Source: Variovorax sp. J2L1-78 (GTDB lineage Bacteria > Pseudomonadota > Gammaproteobacteria > Burkholderiales > Burkholderiaceae_C). Taken from it: DNA of 64,000 nucleotides. Below, piece by piece: positions 26,183 through 35,152 of this stretch. The notes beneath the pieces were generated by a model, which saw only the letters and a list, made by a program, of their open reading frames with translations, ran no database searches and was not told the DNA's origin. A program made the translations under genes and the position numbers. The DNA lies in NCBI RefSeq assembly GCF_030317205.1, contig NZ_JASZYB010000003.1, positions 372,001 to 436,000 on the forward strand. The letters are read 5' to 3'. Position 1 is the first letter of the stretch. Every line of letters starts with the position of its first letter.

Positions 26183-27463
26183 TTGGCACAGAACCACTAT
26201 GACTGGGCAGACGGACCTGCGGAGCTTGACGCGCACAGCCTGACAAAGCATGAGGTACTGGTCGGATATCTTCTTCGCTATTTCGAGCAGCGGACGCTCA
26301 ATGCGCGCGGCCGGGAAAGACTGCGCATCACGCTTGTGGACGGGTTCTGCGGTGGTGGTCTCTACACGATCCGGGGAAAGCAGCAGGAAGTCCTTGGCTC
26401 CCCGCTTCGCATGTTGGCAGCTGTCGAGGAAGCTCGCGTCCTGATCAACCTGGGGCGGACCAAACCCATCGAACTGGATGTTCAGTACGTGTTCATCGAC
26501 AAGGATGCACGCGCGCTTTCTCACCTCACCAAGGTTCTCAACGATCGAGGATACGGTGCTGAGATCAATCGCTCCATTCATCTCATGCGGGATGAGTTTG
26601 CAGCGGCATCGCCCGCAGTTCTGAAACTCGTCAAGGACCATACACCGCGCGCGACGACGGCCCTCTTCTTTCTGGATCAGTACGGCTACAGCGATGTGCC
26701 TGCACCGCTGATCCAGCGAATCTTCTCGGAGCTTCCTGGTAGCGAGGTGGTACTGACCTTTCACGTCTCTTCGTTCGCGACATATACCAACGACGAATTC
26801 ACGGACCATGTCTCCGGAAAACTGGCCATAGATATCCGATCCGCGCTGGGCGGAAAGTCGATCGAGCAGATCAAGGAGGATGATGCCGATTGGCGCCGCT
26901 TCATTCAGGCAGCGCTGTACCAGGCATTGGTTCGCAATTGCGGCGCAGAGTATTTCACCCCGTTCTTCATTCGCGGCGAAGGAAGCGGTCACGGCGAGTA
27001 CTGGTTGGTTCATCTTTCGCGGCATCCGCGCGCGCAGGATGTCATGAAGCAGGTGCATTGGAAGCACCAGAACCACTTTATCCACTACGGCGGCCCCGGC
27101 TTGGACATGCTCGCGACCCATACCATGGGTTTCAGACAGGAGTTCAATGGTGGCTTCTGCTTCGATGACGTTGCGCAGCGGCAGTCGGCCGAGGCACTGG
27201 TTCAACAACTCGCTCAAAATATCTTCAAGCGCGATCAGCCAGTCCGTATGGGAGAACTGTTTTCCTCTACCTGCAATACCTCACCCGGCACTTCGACTAT
27301 GTACAAGGAAGCCCTCGAAGTGCTGGTCGGTGATCAGGACATCGTGATCAAGTCAGAAGATGGAACCGCGCGGAAGCGAGCTAGGTACATAAGCGATACC
27401 GACTGGATCGAACGCAGCCGTCAGTCGGCGCTGTTCAGTCGTCCGTCGGGAGATCAGGCATGA
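26183..27463 (+). CDS. tcmP: three-Cys-motif partner protein TcmP (first copy)
   Basis: 426 residues from a TTG at 26183, which follows AGAAAGG at good distance and lies 34 bases after the DUF5131 stop. The open frame extends upstream into DUF5131 but loses family resemblance. The protein opens with HYDWADGPAELDAHSLTKHE and has the nucleotide-binding-like loop LVDGFCGGGLYTIRG. YVFIDKDARAL and ALFFLDQYGYSDVP form the acidic strand motifs of a methyltransferase-like fold. The C-terminal third may be a winged-helix tail. It is the partner of the three-Cys protein, and its biochemical role is not known. Confidence 0.85.
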   Translation: MAQNHYDWADGPAELDAHSLTKHEVLVGYLLRYFEQRTLNARGRERLRITLVDGFCGGGLYTIRGKQQEVLGSPLRMLAAVEEARVLINLGRTKPIELDVQYVFIDKDARALSHLTKVLNDRGYGAEINRSIHLMRDEFAAASPAVLKLVKDHTPRATTALFFLDQYGYSDVPAPLIQRIFSELPGSEVVLTFHVSSFATYTNDEFTDHVSGKLAIDIRSALGGKSIEQIKEDDADWRRFIQAALYQALVRNCGAEYFTPFFIRGEGSGHGEYWLVHLSRHPRAQDVMKQVHWKHQNHFIHYGGPGLDMLATHTMGFRQEFNGGFCFDDVAQRQSAEALVQQLAQNIFKRDQPVRMGELFSSTCNTSPGTSTMYKEALEVLVGDQDIVIKSEDGTARKRARYISDTDWIERSRQSALFSRPSGDQA

Positions 27464-28305
27464 GTTTTCAGCTCGCGCAGGACGCCGATCCGCTGCCATT
27501 GTTACCTGTGGAACTGGGACGCGCTGGGGAAGGCGTTGGCCGTTGGGTTCCGGAGATGAAACACACCTTCCTGGCCAAGTATGTCGAGGGCACTCGGCGG
27601 GCCAGAGAGAAATTCAAGCAACGTGTGTACGTGGATCTATTCAGCGGTCCCGGTCGTATTCAGGTCAAGGGAGAGACGATGACGCGTCCTGGTGGCGCTC
27701 AGATCGCTTGGCAACACTCTCGTCGCGATGGCGCAGATTTCACGGCGTGTCTTGTCGGCGATCTAGACGCCGCGCGAGCATCGGCATGCGCCGAGCGATT
27801 GCTCGCCATGGGTGCACCAGCGCGCGCATTTCCGGGCGCCGCGGAAGCGACCGTCGATCAAGTGCTCAAGGTCATTCCCAGCAACGCGCTGTGTCTCGCC
27901 TACCTGGACCCGTACAACCTTGAGTACCTTTCATTCAGCGTCATCGAGAAGCTGGCGCGCCTGACGTACATCGACTTCGCCGTGCACTTCAGCACTATGG
28001 ACCTGAGACGCAATGTGCTGATGGAATACAACCCGGAGCGTGCGCGCTTCGACGCTGCGGCACCGGGCTGGCGACAGCATGTGGATCCCGCCGCCTTCGT
28101 GCGCGGCGACGCCGACGAAGCATTCTTCGACTACTGGTGCGGCTTGGTAAGAGGCCTTGGCTTCTCCATCAGCCAACGTATGCCCCTTGTCCGCGACTAG
28201 GGAAATCGGCCCCTTTACCACCTGGTTTTCTTCAGCCGCCACGAACTTCCGAACAGGATCTGGGGTGATGTGGCGCAAGGTGTCAATCGTGAGTTCGACT
28301 TCTAG
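27460..28305 (+). pseudogene. second TcmP gene with an in-frame amber codon
   Basis: It begins at an ATG overlapping the first tcmP stop (ATGA). It has the family elements VPEMKHTFLAKYVEGTRRAR, YVDLFSGPGRIQVKGE, CLAYLDPYNLEYLSFSVIEK and DFAVHFSTMDLRRN. Translation stops at TAG 28198-28200 after RMPLVRD, but the same frame continues with GNRPLYHLVFFSRHELPNR then IWGDVAQGVNREFDF to a TAG at 28303. That continuation is the expected TcmP C-terminus, so a single nonsense change (for example from GAG) has cut off ~34 residues. Without them the last strand and helix of the fold are lost. Confidence 0.78.
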
Positions 28306-28451
28306 GGTTCGACTTGCCTTTCAAGCTGCTCGATGACGCGGCGGCGGTCCGCCGAGACGCCAGGACGGGTTGCTGTCGGGCCGCTGTCGTGGTGACGATG
28401 GTCACCCATTCCCATACTGCATTGCACCGACCAACGACAATGGAGCTGCAA

Positions 28452-29147
28452 ATGAATGCCACCGAACAAGCGCCACAGGCGCGCCTGCTGACCCCTGCAG
28501 AACTGGGCCTGTGCGTCCGGCTGTTCCGGGAAGTGCGCCAATGGTCTCAGGAGCAACTGGCGGAAATTTCCGGCCTGAACGTCCGCACCATCCAACGGGT
28601 CGAGCAGAGCCAGGCGGCGAGTCTGGACACGCGCCGAGCACTGGCCCGCGCGTTCGATTTCGAGGACGTGGACGTTCTGAACAAGCCCTTCACGATCCCG
28701 ACCGAAGCGGAACTCAAGGCTCAGAAGGAGAAGTTCGACCGCGAGCACGTCACACTGACCGCATTGCCCCTCACGACGGGCAAGCAGTTGGCGAAGCTTG
28801 TCGAACTCCACATGATGGATCTGTCAGAGCCCGGTTTCGAGCTCAGCCGCGAGGCCGACGAGACGTTCGCCGAGCTGGTGGACTACTTCCGCGACTACCG
28901 CGACTGCGCAGACGCGTACACCGAGACGACGAAGTTCGAGGTGTATGACGAGCTGCAGGCGCGGATCGACGCGCTGAAAACGCTCGGCGTCTCGCTGCGC
29001 TATGCCGAGCGCAAGATGCAAGTGAAGTGGGGGACGGATTCGGACGCCAAGCCCATGCCGGTCAGCGTGCTCTACGTTGTCGCGTTCCCGCTCGGCAAAG
29101 AGCCGGAGCAGTTCGCGACGCCGAAATCTGGCGGGATTCGGCTTTAG
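28452..29147 (+). CDS. XRE-like helix-turn-helix protein with unknown C-terminal domain
   Basis: 231 residues. The N-terminal HTH (about 15-70) is LCVRLFREVRQWSQEQLAEI then SGLNVRTIQRVEQSQ. The rest is an acidic helical domain (ELVDYFRDYRDCADAYTETT, FEVYDELQARIDALKTLGVS) without a recognised fold. The start is chosen at ATG 28452, 6 bases after GGAG. An ATG 12 bases earlier is possible. It follows the Tcm cassette in the same direction and could be its regulator or independent cargo. Confidence 0.8.
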   Translation: MNATEQAPQARLLTPAELGLCVRLFREVRQWSQEQLAEISGLNVRTIQRVEQSQAASLDTRRALARAFDFEDVDVLNKPFTIPTEAELKAQKEKFDREHVTLTALPLTTGKQLAKLVELHMMDLSEPGFELSREADETFAELVDYFRDYRDCADAYTETTKFEVYDELQARIDALKTLGVSLRYAERKMQVKWGTDSDAKPMPVSVLYVVAFPLGKEPEQFATPKSGGIRL

Positions 29148-29220
29148 CCGAAGTCTCGCATTCGCAACTGGTCGCGCGAACGCCTCGTCGAACCTGGTTC
29201 ATGGGGCTCACACGCACTGG

Positions 29221-30138
29221 TCATGGCGCGGCCAAGTTCAGTCCATGTCGCTGCCACGTGTTGACCGGCGAGCGAACGTAGTCACAACCATCCGCTCCCA
29301 GCAGCGCCACGACAAACCGGCAGACCAGTGCCCGCATTTCGAGCGTGAGGTTCTGATTGGCTCCCGCCCCATGGACGGCGAAGCCCAGGGGCTCTCCCAT
29401 GAACAGGGCTTCATGCACCGTCTCGTTGCGCAGCGACGCGACTTCAGCGCCGGACGCGGGGTCAGCCCAGGCCGGAGTGGGCATGCCGAACGCATCGCAC
29501 ATCCACTTCACGCGGCCAGCATGACGAACGGGCCGGGTAGGTCTTTTGACGGCCTTGGCGAGTGCGAAACACACATCGATCGCCGTGTACAGCAGGATGA
29601 ACCGCCCGAATTCAAGATGCCGCGGGTTCTGGCCCAGAAACAGAGCGTGGACGGCGGCCGCGATCAACCTGGCGCGGTCCGGGGACGACCGATGGAGCGT
29701 CCAGTAGGTCTCGGCCAGGTCGAGCGCGTCGGCGAGTCCCCGACCGAGCATCACGAAGTCGACGAGCTTGCCCGGCTTGATGGGCGTCGCGTCGACGAAA
29801 CCGGCTTCCGTCGCGGTCAGCCGCATTCCCGTGAAGAACGACAAGGCCCACAGGTGGAAGGTGAGGTGGTCGTGTCCCTCGCACAGCGCGTGCGCAATCA
29901 CGTGCGTTTTCGGGAGTCCGAAGACGCGAGTCGAGTACGGGCGTTGGTGGACGCCGCCGCCCAAATTGCTAACGAGCTGCGGCGGCGCATAGATCCAGTC
30001 CTGGTCCAAGGTCTCGCTGCTTTCGATGTCCGCTTTCGCCGAGGCGATGCCGGGCAGCGCCGAAATCGAAACCGGTCCCGATGACAACGCGATCAAGTCA
30101 GGGTGATAGCCAAACTCCATGCGGCATATGGACGTCAT
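29221..30138 (-). CDS. unknown protein, third gene of the DUF5623/nuclease-ATPase operon
   Basis: 305 residues from ATG 30138, only 6 bases after the stop of the nuclease-ATPase gene, so it is almost certainly co-translated. An ATG at 30120 is an alternative. Visible features are VFGLPKTHVIAHALCEGHDH, LTFHLWALSFFTGMRLTATE, LHRSSPDRARLIAAAVHALF, FILLYTAIDVCFALAK and SLRNETVHEALFMGEPLGFA. The RNxxxHE-like RNETVHEA is the pattern seen in HEPN-type helical domains and may be functional. I do not recognise the family. In its operon it could be the effector or a helper. Confidence 0.75.
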   Translation of the reverse strand: MTSICRMEFGYHPDLIALSSGPVSISALPGIASAKADIESSETLDQDWIYAPPQLVSNLGGGVHQRPYSTRVFGLPKTHVIAHALCEGHDHLTFHLWALSFFTGMRLTATEAGFVDATPIKPGKLVDFVMLGRGLADALDLAETYWTLHRSSPDRARLIAAAVHALFLGQNPRHLEFGRFILLYTAIDVCFALAKAVKRPTRPVRHAGRVKWMCDAFGMPTPAWADPASGAEVASLRNETVHEALFMGEPLGFAVHGAGANQNLTLEMRALVCRFVVALLGADGCDYVRSPVNTWQRHGLNLAAP

Positions 30139-30144
30139 ACGCAA

Positions 30145-32541
30145 CTATGGAGCTTCCTCGGCTGGTCCCGCGAGCGTTGCTCGAAGAAGAGCACTGAGGG
30201 CGGGAAGAACATGCTGCGAGAGCTTCTCGTCAGCCCATTCGGACAGGCGGGGGATGTTGCGCATCCGTACCGTGCGCAGCGCGATCGTCAATCGGTGCAG
30301 CAGCGGCAGCGAGCCTGTCTCGAGTGCGGCATCGACCCAGGCATCGGCATGCGCCCAACGACGGGACAACAGGTCGGCCATGGCCTGTGTCGCTGCTTCG
30401 ATCGGACCTTGATCCTGGCACAGGACGCGGCCGCCGTCGCCAAGATCGTGTTCGAGGTGGCCCAGCCCTTCTTCATTCACCCGGAGCAAGGGAAACTTGC
30501 ATTGGCCAATTTCCAGAAGTACCCAGGCGTCCATCCGCTGGCTGTCGTCGCCGACCACCGCCGTAGGAAGTCTGGCAAATTGCCCCAGGATCATCCACGC
30601 GGTCGCATTCCCATAGGTGCGCGAGCGCTCCGCCCCGAGGTCCACGGGCTCGCCGCTGATGTCGCCATGGCGGTTGGACAGCCACACTTTGCCGTCTTCG
30701 ATCTTCAAGTGAATCAGTCGACCGTTAGGCGCGGCCATCGCGATCAATGCATTCTCCATGAGCTCCTCCGTGGGCTCGCTGGAGAGTAAGCCTTCGATGA
30801 TTCCAGAGCTGAATCCGCCCGTCCTGTCCGCCATGGCGCGGATCGCTTGAGCGCCGACCAGGTCACCGAGATATGTCGCGCCCAGGCGATTGCCTAGCCA
30901 GACTCCAGCCTCACGGGGATCGAGTTCCGCGCGCCGCTCAAGCTCTTCACCCGCAGCATCCGCCAGCTCCTTCAGAAAGGCGGCGGGAACGGTCGGCACA
31001 ACCACGTCCTCACCCCCGGGGTGCCGATAGACACGTACCGCTCCAATCGAACTGAGTTCGCGCAGCGCGTCGCGACCCTCGGAGGACAGTGCGTCCTGCC
31101 GCACGACGAAGCCGTTGGCGGCTGCCAGGGAAAGTTCGGCGGAACGGGCGCCTGTGTCCGCAAGGGCGCAGCGTGCGAGCACGCGGTAGCCGCGCATGAG
31201 GTCTTCTTGCCCGGCAAAGCTGCGACGCGCCGCATCCACGAGTTCCATGCCCAGAGCCGGTGGAAGAAGCAGGCTGCGGTTCGGGTCCTGGTGCCGCGGA
31301 TCGCGCGCGGCGGCGTCGTAGATCGTGCGCAGCACCCAGGGCGCGCGATAGTCCTCCGCGTACTCGGCGCCTTGCTGGAACATGATCTTGTGATTGGCCA
31401 AGTTGCGCTGAGCCGCTTGAAACTCCTCCAAGCCCAGGGCGCCAATCTCGATCGTCTCCGCGTTGGTTCCCAACGCCGTTGGCGTGCGGCCGTTACGGCC
31501 TTTGGCCAGCCGATCGGCAGCTTCAGTCGTCACGATGACATTGAGCTTCTTGCCAGGGCGCAGGCTCGCCAATTCCTCCAGGTCTGCGGCCATCGCCGTG
31601 CCGGGCTGGACATCATCGACGGCAAGTACAAGTGCCGGGCCGGCGAGCCCATTGGACATGCGCCGCAGCCACTGGCGAGCGTCGTTGGCAGTCAGGTTCC
31701 ACTCCAATTCCGCGGCGAAGAGATTGGCCAGCGACTGGAACAGTCCAGGGCCTGAGCCCCGCAACATCAGGACAGCCAGGTCGTCGCTTTCTTGCGTGCG
31801 CAGCGCGACCTCACGCAGGCAACTGCTCTTGCCGCTTTGGGCCGCTCCCTCGATCAGCGTGAAGCCGGTGCCGGCGCGAGCCGACTTGATTGCGGCGAAG
31901 CTGCTCAGGCGGGGAAACAGCAGGAGCTGGGCGAAGGGCCGATCCGACGCTCCGGGAGGGTCGGTCATTTCAGCCAGGAGTGTGGCGGTGGCGGAGCGCA
32001 CGATGGGCACCCAGACGCCGGTTTCCCTGCCCATCAAGGCCTCGGTCGCCCAGCGCATGTCGGCCGCAGCCAATTTGGCTGCGTTGACCAGCAGGCGCTG
32101 CACCTCTTTTGCGGCGTCTTCTGCGCCAGACCACAGCTGGCCCGTGTTGGCGTCGTACACGCGTGTCTCACGACCATTGGTCACCACGACAAGGGGTGGT
32201 CGCGGCGTCAACTGGTTCGCGTAGCTTTGCGCTTGTTCGTAGTCCGCGAGCGTAAGCGGAAGATCCTCCCGCTTGAGTTCCACCACGGCGAGCGGGCGTC
32301 CGCCGTGCCAGATGATCACGTCCGCCCGCCCGCTCTTTTCCCATTGGGCCGCACTGTCGAAGTCGTGCGTTTCATGCCCAAGGCGCACCGTGAAGCGCCT
32401 TTGCTCGGTCAGTTGTTCGCGCGGGATGTTTGGGAAGGCAGCGGACAGCGCCGCTGCCAACCGGCTCTCCAGCTCGGCCTCGGGACGAACGGAGGACGAC
32501 GCGGTCGGCTGTGCTTGTTGGTCTTGTTGTGCGCGAGACAT
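30145..32541 (-). CDS. HsdR-N nuclease domain fused to STAND/AAA-like ATPase
   Basis: 798 residues from ATG 32541 (SD GAAGGAAA). Residues ~45-135 form a type I restriction HsdR-N-like PD-(D/E)xK domain: RADVIIW (D74), LAVVELKRE (E88-x-K90) and the YEQAQSYA motif (Q103, Y107). Residues ~200-480 are an ATPase: Walker A EGAAQSGKSS (231-240), Walker B ALVLAVDDVQ (303-312), and a sensor-like LNVIVTTEAADRLAKG. The C-terminal ~300 residues are helical and could be a sensor. There is no SF2 helicase, so it is not a normal HsdR. The fusion resembles antiphage STAND proteins. It lies between DUF5623 and an unknown gene in one operon. Confidence 0.82.
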   Translation of the reverse strand: MSRAQQDQQAQPTASSSVRPEAELESRLAAALSAAFPNIPREQLTEQRRFTVRLGHETHDFDSAAQWEKSGRADVIIWHGGRPLAVVELKREDLPLTLADYEQAQSYANQLTPRPPLVVVTNGRETRVYDANTGQLWSGAEDAAKEVQRLLVNAAKLAAADMRWATEALMGRETGVWVPIVRSATATLLAEMTDPPGASDRPFAQLLLFPRLSSFAAIKSARAGTGFTLIEGAAQSGKSSCLREVALRTQESDDLAVLMLRGSGPGLFQSLANLFAAELEWNLTANDARQWLRRMSNGLAGPALVLAVDDVQPGTAMAADLEELASLRPGKKLNVIVTTEAADRLAKGRNGRTPTALGTNAETIEIGALGLEEFQAAQRNLANHKIMFQQGAEYAEDYRAPWVLRTIYDAAARDPRHQDPNRSLLLPPALGMELVDAARRSFAGQEDLMRGYRVLARCALADTGARSAELSLAAANGFVVRQDALSSEGRDALRELSSIGAVRVYRHPGGEDVVVPTVPAAFLKELADAAGEELERRAELDPREAGVWLGNRLGATYLGDLVGAQAIRAMADRTGGFSSGIIEGLLSSEPTEELMENALIAMAAPNGRLIHLKIEDGKVWLSNRHGDISGEPVDLGAERSRTYGNATAWMILGQFARLPTAVVGDDSQRMDAWVLLEIGQCKFPLLRVNEEGLGHLEHDLGDGGRVLCQDQGPIEAATQAMADLLSRRWAHADAWVDAALETGSLPLLHRLTIALRTVRMRNIPRLSEWADEKLSQHVLPALSALLRATLAGPAEEAP

Positions 32542-32555
32542 TGCGATGGTTTCCT

Positions 32556-33872
32556 TCAGGTCCAGGTCTGCAACGACTTCTGCGCAGCGTCGATCTTCTT
32601 GAGCAGAGATCGCAACGGGGGGCAATCCGGGTAGTGCGCGCTGAGCATTTGCTTCGCCTGGGCCAGACTGTCATCGTGACGCGCGCGTTCGGCCACCGGC
32701 AGTGCGCGCTCGAACGTCGAGCCCGACTCGTGGTAGTACAGCTCGAAGAACTGCTCGGAGGCCAACTCGGCACGGTTGTATTCGCGCTGCGTCCACTCGT
32801 CGAGTTCGCTGCGAACGGCGTTGACCCGGTTGTACACACCCTTGCGCTGGTAGGTGGCTGTCAGCACCGACTTCAGCAGGCGTCCCACCTCGGCATGCGC
32901 TTCGATCGGCATGCGCCCCTTCGGACGGCGCTGCGGACCAACGAAGGTCTGCACGTAGCCGACCGAATTGCGGGGCACTGCGGCCTTGCGCGTGGCCGGC
33001 GGCTTGTCCTTCGCGGCCGCCAGCTTGGCCAGGGCACCAGGGCTCACGAAGAACGGCAGCATGGGGGCTGATTCGCCGCGCCACGCCTCCTCGACGATGG
33101 GTGGCGGCAACCGGTCCAGCGCAGCGGTGATGGGCTCCAGCGCGACGCCCTTGGCGGTATCAGCGACCAGGTACAGGCGCGAGCCCCCGTCGGGGGCGTA
33201 CATGCCCGGCCACGTCGACTTGATCACCGTGAATCCGTGCTTGTCCGCCCAGGCCTGGCGTTCGGCCAACTTCCCCTTTGCTGCTTCCTCGTAGGGTTCG
33301 TCGACGAACAGGTAGCGCTTGGTGTCGCGGTCGTACCAGACGCTGTAGTGGTCGCGACCCGGAATCGCGTTGCTGGATCGACCGCCCGGGAAGGCGCGGC
33401 TGTGGCTCTTCGAGGGCCGCAGCCGCGTGGCCCCCATGAACTGCAACGCGCGGGCTGCGGTGCAGACGGCGCGACGCGCCTCGGACTGCGTGCGCTGCAG
33501 GTGTTCGCGCGCCAGGTGGTCAGGGCCTTCGGCGCGAAAGTGCACGAGGGCGCGATGGTTCTCCAACTGGGCCAGGGTGATCAGTTCGTCCCAGGGACAC
33601 GGCAACTCCAGCGACAGGGTCTCGCGGCCACTGCTGCCGCTCTCCTTGTCCTTCCAGTACGCCGTCAGGTAGACGCGGTGGCGAGGACGCCGAGCTTCCG
33701 TGGCCGGCCGGCCGGACAACACATTGTTCGCGTGGCGGATGTTCTGGTAGCCCGCGGCCTGAGCAGCGGCGTCCAGCGCCTGCAGATGGCGCACCCCGCG
33801 TTCGACCTTGAGGGACTTGGCGAGGCGTTTGATGCCGTCCAGGGTGGACGGACGAATAGCTTCACTCGACAT
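32556..33872 (-). CDS. DUF5623 domain-containing protein
   Basis: 438 residues from ATG 33872. The N-terminal IRPSTLDGIKRLAKSLKVER and HLQALDAAAQAAGYQNIRHA match the opening of DUF5623 proteins. The middle has basic and aromatic segments (GRDHYSVWYDRDTKRYLFVD, KHGFTVIKSTWPGMY) and the C-terminus is charged and helical. Function is unknown. It is the first gene of a three-gene operon: its stop lies 15 bases before the nuclease-ATPase start. A role in recognition or regulation for that system is inferred. Confidence 0.78.
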   Translation of the reverse strand: MSSEAIRPSTLDGIKRLAKSLKVERGVRHLQALDAAAQAAGYQNIRHANNVLSGRPATEARRPRHRVYLTAYWKDKESGSSGRETLSLELPCPWDELITLAQLENHRALVHFRAEGPDHLAREHLQRTQSEARRAVCTAARALQFMGATRLRPSKSHSRAFPGGRSSNAIPGRDHYSVWYDRDTKRYLFVDEPYEEAAKGKLAERQAWADKHGFTVIKSTWPGMYAPDGGSRLYLVADTAKGVALEPITAALDRLPPPIVEEAWRGESAPMLPFFVSPGALAKLAAAKDKPPATRKAAVPRNSVGYVQTFVGPQRRPKGRMPIEAHAEVGRLLKSVLTATYQRKGVYNRVNAVRSELDEWTQREYNRAELASEQFFELYYHESGSTFERALPVAERARHDDSLAQAKQMLSAHYPDCPPLRSLLKKIDAAQKSLQTWT

Positions 33873-34338
33873 GACAATGCTCCTGAGTTCATGACGAAAC
33901 GTCACCCGTCTGCCGCTTCTCGAACCCGAACATGACATGCGGGAAGAGAGGGAGTGTCGGCAGTGCTGTCAACAGCTTTGCTATGACGGGTGGCAGGCTC
34001 CTGCCCGAAGCCTTGGCACCATTATCGCACCGGGCGCGCCGGTGTGCGATGCGACCCACTACCCGAGCGGCGCCGTGGCCGACTTACGGATCGGCCAGCC
34101 GACGCACAACTTCACTGCGCAGTAAACAAGGCCATTCGACCGAATATGGGCAGGGCTGGCGCAGGCGTTTGCGGCGCCACGCCGCCAGGCGTAAAATTGC
34201 GCCCGGCGCCCGCCAAAGCTCTGGACAGCTTGAAAAAGGCTCTCGTCAGTTCCTGTACATCGCTTCTGAACCCTCCGGGATACCGGCTGTTCGACAGCGA
34301 CAAAACGTCCAGCGCTCGAACAGCAGTGGAGTATTCCC
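33873..34338. promoter_or_regulatory. 466-bp divergent intergenic region
   Basis: Separates the minus-strand DUF5623 operon from the plus-strand gene at 34339 and must contain both promoters. Short frames here have no family features. I see no strong palindrome. Confidence 0.4.
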
Positions 34339-35061
34339 ATGAGCAACTACGCTCGCTCGGCCGTCTACACGGCCTCCCAAGCACTCGTGGCGCAAGGCCT
34401 GACGGTCAAGCGCTCCCATCTCACCGAAGTCATTGCAGCATTGCTGGGCTACCGCACCCATGCCGCGCTGACGGCGGACGAGGCGGATACCACGCGCGAG
34501 TACCACCTCGATGACGCCGAGATCTACGTCCTCAACGTCCCGCTGGGAACAGGACGCGCGGTCGAATTGGGCCTGCAGAACGGTCCTGTGGTCGTTCAGG
34601 CGTGTACCGCCGCGTTGAAAGCCGGCGATGGCCAGGCCGGCGTGTACGAGAGCGTTGCCGACTTCTACGACTCGCATGCCCGCGAGGCCTTGGCGCAGGT
34701 AATCTCCGATTCGGACGACGTGGCCGGCGCGATGGCCGAAAGCAACGCGTCGTTCCCGTACGAGCCCGAAATGGAAGACGCGTGCCCCGCGACTTCGGAC
34801 CTGTGGGCAGCACGGGACGAGTGGACCATCGAAGCCGCAGGTGACCTGACGGGTGAATACGACCCAGAGGGCGATCGCATGTTCAACGGCGACACGCTGA
34901 ACTGCCGCGGCTGGCTGACTTATCGCAAGGCGGGCCGGGCAGGGCTGGTGTTCGGCGAGGCGGGTGGCTACGGCGGCGTGGACGACAGTTGGCGTGACCA
35001 GGACCACGAGGATGAACTGGCCTACCGTCAGAGCCTCGAAAGCGGCCCTGCGGCCGGGTGA
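34339..35061 (+). CDS. unknown acidic protein with a DUF5623-like N-terminal module
   Basis: 240 residues, strongly acidic in the C-terminal half. The N-terminus (YARSAVYTASQALVAQGLTV, KRSHLTEVIAALLGYRTHAA) repeats the pattern seen at the start of the DUF5623 protein: a helix, then HLxxxxAAxxGYxxxxxA. The same module occurs in some glyoxalase-superfamily annotated proteins. The remainder has NCRGWLTYRKAGRAGLVFGE. No catalytic motif is apparent. It is divergent from the DUF5623 operon, so it may be part of the same island function. Confidence 0.65.
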   Translation: MSNYARSAVYTASQALVAQGLTVKRSHLTEVIAALLGYRTHAALTADEADTTREYHLDDAEIYVLNVPLGTGRAVELGLQNGPVVVQACTAALKAGDGQAGVYESVADFYDSHAREALAQVISDSDDVAGAMAESNASFPYEPEMEDACPATSDLWAARDEWTIEAAGDLTGEYDPEGDRMFNGDTLNCRGWLTYRKAGRAGLVFGEAGGYGGVDDSWRDQDHEDELAYRQSLESGPAAG

Positions 35062-35078
35062 AGACAGCCGAGTTTATC

Positions 35079-35147
35079 GCGGATGGTTCTACTGCTTGCA
35101 TTTTGGCGCAAGCCTGTTACACTGCGTAAAACAGTAGAACCATCCGC
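35079..35147 (+). promoter_or_regulatory. hsdS promoter bracketed by a perfect 16-bp inverted repeat
   Basis: GCGGATGGTTCTACTG (35079-35094) and its exact reverse complement CAGTAGAACCATCCGC (35132-35147) enclose TTGCAT (35096-35101), a 16-base spacer and TACACT (35118-35123), a good sigma-70-type promoter. The right arm ends 5 bases before the hsdS ATG, and there is no Shine-Dalgarno outside it. The predicted start of transcription is near 35130, so the left arm is outside the RNA. The pair is more likely a DNA operator than an RNA hairpin. Confidence 0.75.
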
Positions 35148-35152
35148 ATCGA

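Noticed and set aside
30145..32541. Calling the nuclease-ATPase a normal HsdR
   Set aside because: It has the HsdR-N nuclease motifs but no SF2 helicase motor, and it is on the strand opposite to hsdSM.
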